Assembly (NCBI GenBank): GCA_030144725.1
Contig: JASKMD010000019.1
Location: 4,186,985 to 4,250,984, forward strand
From: Haematococcus lacustris
Taxonomy: Eukaryota > Chlorophyta > Chlorophyceae > Chlamydomonadales > Haematococcaceae
Length of the DNA stretch: 64,000 nucleotides
Direction of reading: 5' to 3'
Below, in pieces: positions 41,750-62,471 of this stretch. The translations under genes were made by a program, and so were the position numbers. Positions within the stretch are counted from its first letter, which is position 1. Each line of letters opens with the position of its first letter. The notes under the pieces were generated by a model. It was not told the origin of the DNA, did no database searches, and saw nothing but the letters and a program-made list of their open reading frames with translations.

Positions 41750-44010
41750 ATGCCCACTCCGCTCTCCCCCCTCCATGCTGCAGCTGCCCTGCTGCTAGCG
41801 GATCAGGTGGTGGCGCTGCCGACAGAAACAGTGTATGGGTTAGCTGCCAACGCCCTGAGTGCTGCAGCGGTCGCCCGCATCTACACCGCCAAGCAGCGCC
41901 CAGCAGACAACCCCCTGATCGTGCATGTGGCGGACATGGGCATGCTGAGCGCCCTGTACCCCCCAGGGTGGAAGCTGCCCAGCAGCTACCAGGCAGCTGT
42001 GCAGGCACACTGGCCAGGGCCGCTCACCATCTTGCTGCCCCGCAGCCCCCAGGTGGGGAGGCTGCCCAGCTGCACTGATGGATGTTGAGGCTGGAAGCAG
42101 GCAGCTGACACTGTACCACAGTTGCCATGCCCAGCCGCAAGAATGGCTAGAAAGGAACAAACGGGGATTGGCGCTGCTCAGTTGCACTGCCGGATGCAGT
42201 GGCTGGTTGCCCCCTTGAATAGCATGAGAATTTCCAAAAGTAGGGAGAGAGAGGGCGGGGTGAGACAGGCCAGCTGGGGGTCCTGATCAGGGTCAAGGCA
42301 AGGTTTAGGAGGGTGATGGGGTGTTACCAGGGTGGTGTGATGGGATGAACAAGTAGGAGAGACAGAAGAGATGTTCATGGGGGCAGACATGCTCGAGGAG
42401 AGAAGGATAGCCACGCCTTGCCTCAAGCTATGCCCCTCCAGGTGTGACCTCCCACTCAGAGAGATGAGGTGTAGGCAAGGCCTGGGCCCCATGTGCAGGC
42501 ATGCATCTGACAGCCTTGCTACCGGGGCTGGCTGCTGCCTTGGCGGCTCCAGGGGTGAGTATGTCGCCTTGACACACTGCTGAATAGGACTACTCACGCG
42601 TGTTGGCATAGTGTCGGCATACGGCTGACTGGGACTACTCACCCAGCCACACCACCAGTGACACTAAGACGACACTGCAACCCACCCCAGTCTGCAGGTG
42701 CCTGACATCGTGACCTGTGGACAGCCCACCATGGCGGTGCGTATGCCCTCACATCCAGTGGCTCGCGCCCTCATAGCTCTGGCAGGTGACGCCCAGCCTG
42801 ACCCTGCCTCCTGCCTCCTCTGCCCCTGCCGCCTCTTCCTGCCCCTGCACCATCCCCTGGCCTTTCCCCTTACCCCCTACCCCTGCCTCCTCTGCCCCTG
42901 CCGCCTCTTCCTGCCCCTGCACCCACCCCTTGCCTCCTCCCCCTTGCCCTGCCCCTGCCTTCTCCCCCGGCTCGTTTTTGCCACAACTAGCCAATGCCTG
43001 CTGCCTCCTTGACCTGCCACCCTGACCTGCCTCCCTTGCCTGGACTCGCTACCTCCTCAAGGAACCTCCTCTCACCCCCTGCCCTTCTCACCCCCAGGCG
43101 TGCCTCTGGCTGCCCCCAGCGCAAATAGCAGTGGTCGGCCCTCTCCCACCACAGCTGCTCACGTCATGGAGGACCTGGCAGGGCGCATCCCCTTGGTGCT
43201 GGATGGGGGCCCCTGCAGCCTGGGCCTGGAGTCAACGGTGAGCGCCTACTGACCTGGAGTCACAGGTTCGACTCCTGGCGAGGAAATGATTTGTTAAGCA
43301 TGGATGGGTCGGCTGTCCCCTGAGATAAACAATGTCTGGGAAGGGGCTGGTCGGAGGTAGTCACAGTCGTTACGGCAGCTCTCCTGAGGTCACAGGCTCA
43401 ATTCCTGGTGCCATCAAAACAGGGCGGAGGCGGGTGAGGCCCTTCACCTAAGGCTCCTAACTGCTGATACCACCTGCTGCGTTGTGACCACAGCTACAGC
43501 CCCCTACACCTGCACCTGCACCCACACCCACACCTGCAACTGCAACTGCCCAGCCCATCACAGCCCCTGCACCCTGAGCTACAACACCATAATGTCCAAT
43601 AGCACCCTCTGTGCTGTGTCCGCAGGTGCTTGATGCCTTGCGCCAACCCCCTGTGGTGCTGCGTCCCGGGGGGGTCACTGCAGAGCAGCTGAGGCGCCTG
43701 CCTGACCTCCAGGTGCTGCTCACCTGCTCCTGCTGACCTGTATGCTGCCTGACATCACCCCAGCCACCCCTGCCACCCAGCTGGACCTGGCCTCCACCAC
43801 TGTCACCCGCTGCCTGGGCTGCCCTGCCTGAGCGTGCTGCTGGACACCAGCACTGTCACGAACCAGCATCTACTGCCCTGTCTACCCCGGCAGCCCCCTT
43901 GACGGCTGCTGGCCCGCTGTGAGGTCTGCTGCCCTGGCCCAGTTCACGCCTGGCCACCACCACTTGCCTGTCTCAGACCACCACCACTGCCCTCCCTGGC
44001 TCTACCTTGC

Positions 44011-44047
<37 letters not shown>

Positions 44048-45766
44048 GCCTGCTGGTGTACAGCAAGGACCTGCATGACGCAGCACTGGAGCAGGCACCC
44101 ACCACGCCAGGCATGAAGTACAGGCACTACAGCCCCACTGCACAGGTAGGGCGGGGCATGGCAGCAGGGTATGAGTGCAGAGGAGCTGGTAAGGGGGAGG
44201 GCAGGGCAGGGCAGGGTAGGGCAGGGCAGGGCAGGGCAGGGCAGGGCAGGGCAGGGCAGGGCAGGGCAGGGCAGGGCAGGGTAGGAGTGCAGAGGAGGGC
44301 AGGGCAGGGCAGGGCAGGGCAGGGCAGGGCAGGGCAGGGCAGGGCAGGGCAGGGCAGGGTAGGGTAGGAGTGCAGAGGAGGGGAGGGCAGGGCAGGGCAG
44401 GGCAGGGCTGGTGATGTGCACAGGTGATGTGTGACCCTGCACCTGCCCCCCTGCACCTTGGCCGGGGACCAATGCCCTGCCCTCATATCCTTTCAGAGGG
44501 AGGGCAGGGGAGGACAGGGGAGGGCAAGGGAGGGGGAGGGGCAGGGCAGGAGAGGGGCACAGGAGGGTGGCAGGGCCAGTTGCAGGGGTTAGGTTAGGTA
44601 GGCGCACCTGCAATGCCTACCATCCAACCCTTGTCACTGGCAGGCACCAGAGGAGCTATTCAAAGGCAGCCCGGAGCAGTCGCCCTGCTGAACATATCTG
44701 TTACATGAGTGCGAGAGTGAATGAGACGCATTGCCATGCAGGTCACACTTTTGGACGTGTCAGGCTGGCCAGGGTCATTGGCAGCTCTACGGGTGGCCTC
44801 AGCTGCTCGCATGCAGAGCTTGCTGAGGGACATGGCTGCAAAGCTGGCAGTCAAGCCACCACCCAGCCAGCCGCCAGGCCAGCTGCCAGGCCAGCCGCTG
44901 CCTGCCATGTGTTTGAACCAGCCTGCCAGCCAGCCCCGTCCAGCATCGCAGTCCAGGCAGGCATCCCCAGTGCAGGCTGCATGCGCTGCTGTGCCCGGCA
45001 GCCGTGACCTGGCACCCCACATCCCTGTCAAACAACCCGAGCCACACCCTTGCCGCTCTGGTGCTGACCCAGATCAGGGCCAGGACCAGGAGCAAGGCAG
45101 GAGCAAGGCCAGCCAATGGCCCCACAGCCCTCCCTCACCTCACCTCAACACCCTCAGCTTGCATCAGCCAACTCACCACAAGGGCTGCCCATGAGCTCAG
45201 AGGAGGGCCAGAGCCCAGGTGGCAGCCACCAGGCAGCAGCAGTGCAGGGCCAGCGAGGTGTCTGCCGGCTGGGGGTCTTGCGCACCAGCCTGCCGGCAGG
45301 CTTGCCCGGCACCCTCACCACCTGGCTCCTAAGCCCTACAGCACCTCACCCTGCACTTCAAAACACGGCAGCAGCAGGCACAGCAGCAGCAGCAGGCACA
45401 GCAGCAGCAGCAGGTACAGCAGCAGGCACAACAGCAGCGGCAGCAGCAGCGGCAGGCACGGCGGCAGTGGGGCCTGTCGGTTGTGGCTCAGCAGCTCATG
45501 ACTCGGCACAGGCTGGGCCAGGCTGTGGGGAGGCGGGCTGTGGCCCTGTGGCCAGTGCTCTAACAGAGGTGGAGGTGGTGGAGTACTGCCTGGGGGACAT
45601 TGCTCAGCCTGCTGTGGTGGCCCAGCACCTGTTCCTGGCACTGCGGCGTATGGACGAGGAGGGGGTGACGGAGGTGCTGGTGGAGGGGGTGCGGGAGGGG
45701 GACGAGGGGCTGGCTGTCATGAACCGGCTTCGCAAGGCAGCCACGCGGGTGGAGGTGTTGGCATGA
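41750..45766 (+). CDS. SUA5: Threonylcarbamoyl-AMP synthase, SUA5/YrdC family
   Basis: Makes threonylcarbamoyl-AMP from threonine, bicarbonate and ATP, the first step of t6A formation on ANN-decoding tRNAs. Exons in phase: 41750-42052, 42698-42785, 43098-43237, 43626-43712, 44047-44145, then from 44742. YrdC-domain hallmarks: [30 protein letters not shown] (the K-x-R motif), HWPGPLT, and [13 protein letters not shown] (S-x-N), then LEST and VVLRPGGVT, and [10 protein letters not shown], which marks the link to the Sua5 C-terminal domain. The C-terminal exon ends [20 protein letters not shown]...[10 protein letters not shown] to TGA 45764-45766, typical of Sua5 and absent from short YrdC. Between about 45060 and 45540 the frame changes through an Ala/Gly/Thr-rich repeat; the intron there is not resolved. 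ATG 41750 is the first Met seen, but the frame is open further upstream, so a targeting peptide may be missing. Confidence 0.88.
43240..43430 (+). mobile_element. tRNA-related SINE-like sequence in a SUA5 intron
   Basis: GGTTCGACTCCTGG (about 43266-43279) matches a tRNA B box and T arm. About 110 bp further, GTAGTCACAGTCGTTACGGC (A-box-like), then CTCCTGAGGTCACAGGCTC and AATTCCTGG, gives the A-to-B spacing of a tRNA. The second module also resembles the 3' half of the first (GAGGTCACAGGCTC vs GGAGTCACAGGTTC). This looks like a tRNA-derived SINE or a head-to-tail pair of them; no intact cloverleaf is claimed. Confidence 0.45.
44199..44420. repeat. (GGGCA)n array in a SUA5 intron
   Basis: About 40 GGGCA units in three blocks separated by GTAGGAGTGCAGAGGAGG-like spacers. 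G-rich on the transcribed strand. Confidence 0.95.
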
Positions 45767-45799
45767 ATGCGTGTGGGCTGGCGCTGGGACTGAGCTGGG

Positions 45800-46310
45800 C
45801 TGGGCACGGGCAGCAGCAGCAGTAGAGGAAGCGTGTGTGGATTGGAGAGGAAAGGAATATTCTGGTTCGCTGGTGTGGGGCCCCCAGGCCGTGAGGGCGG
45901 TGAAGGAGAGGTTCTGCAAGGTAGTGGAGCAGCCTGGCAGGCTGGTGATAGGTGTGAGTTCGGTACCACCCGTGTCAGCTCCTGCCAGCCTGGAGCCAGC
46001 AGCATGGCAAGCCGGCGCGGGGGCTGATGTGGTGTCATGAAATGCCGCCTCAGCCCCTCCCCTGGCCTAGGGCACCCCCTCTGCTGCACCTGGCTCAGAG
46101 ACACCACCCCGGCCCCCCCCCATGGGCCAGGTGGCTGGTCCGTGACACCAACCCATGCCTTCACTTCCAGGACATCGTGGAGAGTGTGCAGCGCCCCTTG
46201 GAGGTGACGAGTATCCAAGGGGTCAGAGAACGGAACGTGCCATCAGGAATGGGGTTTGCAGGCATTAAGGGTGTCCTAATACAGCCGTATCAGTTCAGGC
46301 AGTACCCTGC
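45800..46310 (+). pseudogene. Fanzor-like remnant directly behind SUA5 (copy 4)
   Basis: Beginning just after the SUA5 stop, one frame reads VWGPQAVRAVKERFCKVVEQ and PGRLVIGV (about 45873-45955). A neighbouring frame continues EFGTTRVSSC, matching the second RuvC motif area (hydrophobic strand, then (D/S)E(F/H)RT(S/T)RV(C/S)S before the zinc finger). A Pro-rich linker leads to ARWLVRDTNPCLHFQ and VESVQRPLEV at about 46120-46215, the same segment as in copies 3 and 5. The first Asp of DRD is Val here, and at least one frameshift lies near 45955. This is the longest copy, but it is clearly inactive. It lies in what should be the 3' UTR of SUA5. Confidence 0.5.
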
Positions 46311-47183
46311 TCCATGTTGAGTAGAGGAGGTGTGTCTCAAAGTGAAGGTTGGTAAGAGAGTAGGGGAGTTGTTTGGTGGTTGATGTCGCTAGAGGTGTAG
46401 CCAGTCACGACGGCAGGTTGCTTGCTCGCATAGCATTGTGTGGAGGCTGCTCCCAGAACTTGCTTTAAACTTGGCCGTGCCCCGGGTGACTGAGAGAGAG
46501 ATGCTGTCCTAGTATCACACTCATGGCCATGCCAATGGTTCAAACCGAGATACGGCTGTTAGCCAACAAGCTGCTTGGCTGCCCCCCCCCCTCCAAGTGT
46601 TGGGTGATCCTTGTCGCGCACTTCAAGGCTTGCTGCTGGGTGCCTTAAACAAAACACCAAGCTTGTAAGGGCGAGGTCAGCAAGCAGCCTATGAGGTTGA
46701 TTCAATCCAGAACCAGTGTGACATGAGCTTGCTTGTATGGAAGCGGTGGCGGTCGGCTATGTGCTGTGCGCAGGGGACAGACACCGTAGGGGTTGCTCTA
46801 GACCGCCCATCCATGTGTGTGCCAGGGTCCCTGTTCAGTTGTTGACCAGCGAGCTGCCACACCCAGGCTCGACATGGGATGTGTGGTTGGCTGGTGGCAA
46901 TTGGTGTGCATGTGCAAAAGAAATGCACAGTGGCGTGCCAGTGACTGACTTTGATGCTGTACACTGCTGATGGTTGTGGTGATTACTCAAAGCGCCAGCA
47001 TTCAAGCAGTTGGACCTTGCTTCAACGATCGACTGTCAAGCGCATTGCGATTCGTTATGTTCATTGGTGCCTCGGAGCCCCTACACCACCACCTGCTTGC
47101 GTCTCACCAGATACGTCTCATGCCCAACGCTGACTCCATACAGCGCGTGCTTATGCTTAACACTGTTTGAGCCGACTACAGCT
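46311..47183. other. Intergenic, one dispersed repeat
   Basis: Holds a copy of the 8.6-kb dispersed repeat (about 46550-46640, AGCTGCTTGGCTGCC...CGCACTTCAAGG) and otherwise no feature I can support. It includes the 3' flank of the biotin ligase gene. Confidence 0.4.
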
Positions 47184-50100
47184 TCACACTTTACGGCGCA
47201 GCAGGCCAGCCATCATGTCCAAGCTGTTGCCGTCCGGCGTGAGCTCCCACAAGCGCGTGCCATGTTGACCTGCATGATCGCCCTCCACCTCTTCAGCGAG
47301 CAAGAACCCGGAGCTGCTCAGGCCGCGTAATCTCAAGGTCACACTGTCGCCGCCATCCGCTTCTTCTCCTGGACGCCCCGAGCCTCCAGCCGTTGGCACA
47401 GTCCCGGCACCGGTCTGCACCTTGCCTTGTGTCGTGACCAGCTGCCCGCTGTGCATCCAGCTGGACAAGTAGTCCGGCTCCAGGGGCGCAAAGCCGTGCT
47501 GCTCAAAAACCTGAAGCGGCAGTAGCGAGAGTGCAATGTGTGATCGCCGAAGCAGCCAGAGGTGCGAACTACAGACCCCGTGTCCCAGGCGCGATTTCAC
47601 TCCCGTTCACCCGCGGTGCGGGGTGGTGGCCGATGCAGAGCTAAAACGCCATTTGTCGAACTGGCAACATCTCCACCACTGCTCATTGACGAGCCGCGAA
47701 CTCACCGAGAAGCACTCGTCCAGGTGTGACACCACATTGGCCAGTAGCAGCTCCCGAGAGATCACAGGGCAGGTGTCGGGCTCCCTCCCGCTAGCGCCAG
47801 ACTCCTACGGCACTGGCAGGTAGCCATGCAGCCCACGGTGAGGCAACTGCGAACTGGCCAGAGTGATGTGGCCAGCAGGTCCCAATGCCACTGGTGCAGA
47901 CTGCAGCTGAGTATGGATTGCTGCTGCTGCTGCTTCTATTGGGTCGCATGTTTTTGCCCCGCTGCGTAGGTGCCTTGCTGCTTAGCCTGTAAGCTCGCAT
48001 GTGCCTATTGCATGCTGCACCACTCCTGCCCTGCTGTACTGGGACCCACCCTGGGCCCCCCTACCACACTGAAGCCACCCCAGTTCCCACCCCTACCCCT
48101 ACCCCCATCCCCGACCCACAACCAGCTCACAGCCGCACCCCTCCCCAGCCTCCCCTCATGCCCTAGCAAGCCATACAGGTTGGCCCTCGCTCTTCACTAC
48201 ACCCCTACTCCTCCAATGGTGAGCGCTTCAATGGTGATCTCTACAATACCTCACTCTTTCGTGCACCTCACACCCCAACTCCGCTCTGTTTCACTCTCCC
48301 CTCCCTCCCTCAGATCCTACTGGCTACCCTCACCTGGGAGGAGTGAGCTTGCTCCAGCAGCTGCTGCAAACAGGTGGTGGGCTGGTTGTTGGTGAGGTTC
48401 AAGCCAATGCCCACCACCACCTTGAAGCCGGAGCCCGACCACGAGGTATGGATCAACGCCCCGCCTATCTTCAGGGCAGCGGCTGGTGAGGCTGGAGGTG
48501 CGTGGTAGATGTCATTGGGCCACTTGATGCGGATGCCCAGGTCAGGAGGGGTGCGGGCCTGAGGGGCAGGGGCATGCCAGGCAGTGGCTTAGGCGGTCAC
48601 AAGCTCTTGGCTGTCAGCACCAACCCCATGTTGGCAGTTGGCATGATGACATGCTATCGTTAGCCCTGACATGGTCCAGCCCCGCACCAGTCTTTATGAC
48701 ATCATGTGAAATATCCTTCCTCTTCTCCATCGCTGCCGACTCTTCCTCCCACTGCTCCCTTCACTTCCTGCGTAATCCTTTACACTACCATCCCCATCCC
48801 CATGCCCTGCGCGATAACTATCACCAGCAGCTTACCGGGTACAGCTGCTGCAGCGTGGCCTTGATGCCCCGCAACACTGCCAGGCAGACCAGGTAGTTGA
48901 TGAAGGGCGCCTGTGCACACCAGCCAGTGCCCAGCGCCCTGCCTTAGACTGCTTAAGTCTGGACTGGAGCAGCTGGCGTGCCAGGAGAGGCAGGGATTGG
49001 GGAAAAGCAGGTCATCAGAGCCATGCCATGTTCGGCTAGTATCATGCACCCTCACTCATGGCAGGAGTGAGCTCAGGTCGAGATGACATGTCTGGCAAGG
49101 TGGCCATGGGATAGAGGGTAAAGGGTAGGCAAGTCCAGTGGCACCACCCTCCATCAGCCTGGTCACACTGTCCTCACTCAGCCTGGTCACACCTGCTCTC
49201 CTAAGATGGCCACCTGCCGTGAGGCACTGAACATGAGGCAGCCGTCAGGGCTAACCCACTGGTTGCCTCCACGCCCTGCAGACAGCCTTCAAGCGCAGCC
49301 TGGCTCACAGCTCTGTGCTTTGGCAGCTGCAGCTGCAGCCACAGCAGCTGGTGAAGCCCAAGGCGGTGTGCCCAGGCAGCAGGGGGTCTGCTTGTAGCGG
49401 CAATAGTGAGTTCATCAAGGCTCAAGCAGCCAGGCCAGCAGGTCAGCCAGCTTGCTGGCACGATGGCAGTGAAAGTGGCGCAGTGCTGCTGACATCAGTC
49501 GGAAGGAGTTCAGGAAGATCAGAGGGCGTGTGTAAGAGGTGGTGTGAGAGGGTGATGTGTGAGGTCCAGGGGGAGAGGGAGGGAGAGAGGAGAGGGAGGG
49601 GTTGGAAGTGAGAGGTGATCTGAGGATCAGGCCTGCAGCATACCCCTACCTTTGCCGCCTGTCTGCTTGTCAGCCAGCAGCACGCACCCCGGCTGCAGCA
49701 CTCCCTGGCAACCCCCTCGCAGCACATCCTGCAGCCGCAGTGTGGGCCAGGCCAGCAGTGGGGTGGGGGCCTGGGCGAAGAGGTAGGGGCAGACTGGCAG
49801 GATAGGCATTAGAGAGGATGATCAAGGGAGGGGCGTGTCGAGGTTCAGTAGCAGAGGCTGGAGCTGCTCGACTGGCATTGGCTTGGTGAGGGCTGTGGGG
49901 GTGTGGGGGTTCCAGGGAGGCAAGGTGTGTGTGTGGCTAGGGAGTTCCAGTTAGACAACTGACTTGCGTAGAGCCTATCTCCTGGGTGCAGAGCAACACA
50001 CGGCCCAATGGCTTGATGGCAGATGGCGGCAGAGCTGACATGAAGGCATGGCCATCGAAGGTGCATTGAGGATGCAGCGCAGGGATTGGCAGTTGGCCAT

Positions 50101-50410
50101 CTGTTGTTGGGATCTGACAGCTGGTCCCGGGCTGCTGAGATCCAGGAGCATGCCAGACAAGCGGCAGGTCCTTGGTGTCAGGGGCCTGAACACATCATTC
50201 ATCAGTTTGTAGTGCACACACGTATGTGGCAACCAACAAGGCAAGAAACCAGCTTACCTGCAGGCTCTGGTGGCACTGGTATACCTCATCGTAGGTTTGC
50301 CTATCCTTGCAAAACACGTGCAATGCGGCAGCGGGTAAGGCTGCTGACATAAGACAAGCACGACGTGTCACGAATCTCAGCTGTGGCGAGTGCAGTGCTG
50401 CTACCAGCAT
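47184..50410 (-). CDS. BPL1: Biotin-protein ligase (holocarboxylase synthetase)
   Basis: Attaches biotin via biotinyl-5'-AMP to the lysine of biotin-dependent carboxylases such as acetyl-CoA carboxylase. Eight exons join in phase: 50410-50258, 50185-49964, 49770-49650, 49275-49214, 48910-48836, 48558-48334, 47804-47706, 47510-47184; 427 residues. The catalytic signature is split across exons but complete: LGRVLLCTQEIGSTQ, VLLADKQTGGKGRGGNQWVS (the GRGxNxW biotin/ATP loop), GCLMFSAS, APFINYLVCLAVL, IKWPNDIY, KIGGALI and VVVGIGLNLTNNQPT. The C-terminal SH3-like domain has YLSSWMHSGQLV and LTPDGNSLDMMAGLL. The N-terminus (MLVAALHSPQLRFVTRRACL) is basic and acid-free, as in organelle-targeting peptides. 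The first ATG in frame is 50410; the frame stays open a little upstream. Divergent neighbour: CTP synthase. Confidence 0.93.
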
Positions 50411-50634
50411 CAGGTGCGCCGCGCACTGCAATGCGTCTTGTATCTTTATGACCCAACCACCCTAACGGATTGATTGAACGCGGCATTGTTCCTTTGCCAT
50501 CCACTGCTACACGTCACACGAAAAGCGCAGGACTTTAGAGGAGTATATTGCCCGACACCCAATTTGACTTTGAACTCGTGACCGTTCACTGACCGAAGTC
50601 TAGCCCATTGCTGTCACTGAGGCGGTGCAGCAAG
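50411..50634. promoter_or_regulatory. Shared bidirectional promoter region of biotin ligase and CTP synthase
   Basis: Only 224 bp separate the two start codons, which point away from each other. Both 5' UTRs and both core promoters must lie here unless there are upstream non-coding exons. No TATA box can be assigned with confidence (GGAGTATATTGCC near 50540 is the nearest match). Confidence 0.55.
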
Positions 50635-60327
<9,693 letters not shown>

Positions 60328-61140
60328 CCAGCCGTGAGTGGTATGAGGGGTGTGAGTGGCAGGAGGCTTTGGCCTAGCTACCAGCTTTACCCATGAGGGT
60401 CAGGAGCATGGAGGCGAGCCCCCTAACGTCCTTGCAACACCCTAGGCCATGTGCATGGAGAGTTGCTGGTGGTGGGAGCGCGATTGGCTGACTGTGTGCT
60501 GTGGCCAAGGCTTTTAGTCACGGAGGTCGCAGGCGGGGCTGCTGGTGGGAGCACAGTCGGATGCAAGTCATGGGACAAGCACAGCATGACCTTGTTCTGG
60601 GCCTTGCTGTCCACTGACTGCGTGTGCTGTGAGCTGCGTGTGCTGTGAGGGAGGTTGCAACACTGGTGCTTGCTAGGCTTGCCTCAATCGTAGGAACTAG
60701 CAGCTAGGCCCCTTGATCGACCTAATCCGTTTGGTAGCTTCAAATGTACAAAGACCGTCCCCAGAATACCTTCAGGAATCACTCAACAAGTTCCCTTCAC
60801 CGAAAGATACGTTCCCCGCACAACCTGCACGGACGCCACAGAGCCGGCTTCAGTGATTTTATCTAGCCTGAGTTTTGAGAGAGTGTTGCAAGCCTCTCCC
60901 TAGCCTAGGGCCTAGGATCATTTGAGAATAATCTTTGCGTGTGACGTGTGGTGTGACACCGTAATTGTGTGCTGATGGCAAGGAGGATTAAGGCAAGGTG
61001 CTCCTAGTACACCAAGGCATGGAGGCAGCAGCGTAAGCCTACCCACCCCCTTCGCCTGTCCGCTGAGGAGGCCGCACTGTGCATTGGACGCTACCTAATT
61101 TGGTGACTAGTTTAACAGCTGCTGTGCTCATTGACAGTCG
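60328..61140. other. 3' flank of CTP synthase and intergenic sequence
   Basis: No gene or motif can be supported. No TGTAA lies within the first 300 bp after the stop, so the poly(A) site is unassigned. Confidence 0.4.
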
Positions 61141-61700
61141 AACAAAACTCGTTCAACAAGGAACAACATGTTTGACTGTGGGTAATCTCACTCACCTACT
61201 CCAATCAAGTTGAAACATCCTCGGTCGCACCCCTGATTACTACAAACCCCACACCGTTGGCACTCTTTCCCCCTAGACCACTGGGCACCTCATCAAAACC
61301 AACAGCTTAATGCTTCTGTTAGGCTAACAGCCTGTGTAAACTACTAGGGCCACGCATTGTTGCGGGCTCGGCCATCAATGCCCCGCCGGTACTCTGCAGC
61401 CCGGTGCAGCCTCTGCCTACCCTTGGGCAGCCGGTCATTGACCCGCTTGTAGCCCTGCTGGTATTCCGTGCCAACGGTGGGCAGAGCCTCCAACCCCTCA
61501 TAGCTGCACAGCGCTGCATGCTCTCCCCAATGCGTTGGAGGTTCAGGCACCCGCTGGTGTCCCGGTCCAGCCACCTGCCCGTGGGGTGGGACTGGGCCAG
61601 GTGGGGCCTGGGCAGGGGGCTGGTCCTGGGGTGGGGGGTCCTGGGCAGGGGTAGGTGAAGGGGGGTCCTGGGCAATGGGGGCAGGGTCGCTAGGTGGCGT
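61141..61700 (-). pseudogene. Fanzor-like C-terminal region with conserved 3' flank (copy 5)
   Basis: Minus strand: a Pro-rich linker, then GRWLDRDTSGCLNLQR and IGESMQR (about 61590-61525) with the DRD motif intact. A deletion of about 10 bp relative to copy 3 removes the PLEL codons. In the next frame it continues LCSYEGLEALPTVGTEYQQG and YKRVNDRLPKGRQRLHR to the end near 61345. The following 61141-61352 matches the flank of copy 3. Copies 3 and 5 are broken at different places, so the parent was intact when they spread. The zinc-finger and earlier RuvC motifs are not recognisable upstream. Confidence 0.55.
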
Positions 61701-62471
61701 GGTGCACACTGCGTCGCGTCGTCAGGGGGCCTAGCCTTCCGTCAAGCTCTGCGGCTTACCGACTGCACCCTGTGCGGGGGAGACGGGACGCTTGCGTTTC
61801 TTATTTGGGCATTTCTTATTGACAGGGCCAGCCGTTCCATCCAGGGGCTCTGCTGGCCAACTCGCAAGCAAGGAATGCAATACCCACCACAAGTGGGGCC
61901 AGCATGTGCACCATGGCACGCAAGCTGACAGTCACCTGAGATGCAACCTGCTGAGCTCCACCTCTGGCCAATCACTAGGAGCCATCCACACGGCCTTCAG
62001 GTCGACAACGGTGGCAACAGCAAGCATGACCATCGTCACCATCACTGCATGTCTTTTTCCATGTCGACTTCACAGCCCATGTCCCAATAGCCCCAACATT
62101 CGTTCAAAGCAAAGAATGTAACACGACACAACGCCAAACTGTACATGCTGCAACCGTGGTTCTGTTTCCTGCTCTCACTTCCAAGTTGCCTTCCATACTG
62201 AAATGAGTCAGCCACGTTGCAACACAGCCAAGAAAAACAAGTCAGTCTGCCACTCCATTGTAACTGCACATGTCCACAGAAAGTCTCAGTCCATAACATG
62301 GAACCCACTGATGGCATGTGTGGCAGGCGGTAAGCCTCACAGCTACCATACTGGCAGCTGTATTGTCAATGTCAGGACTGGCCTGCAATATGGCACCACT
62401 TGCACACGGCAGGGCACTCATGCAAGAGAATGTTTGTGCACGAAGCGCATGGGCTGAACATGCCATACAGT
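61701..62471. other. Gap between the Fanzor-like copy and the receiver-domain gene
   Basis: On the minus strand, 61735-61850 encodes a basic stretch NKKCPNKKRKRPVSPAQG of unknown origin, possibly an upstream part of the same decayed element. The rest should include the 3' UTR of the receiver-domain gene. Confidence 0.35.
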
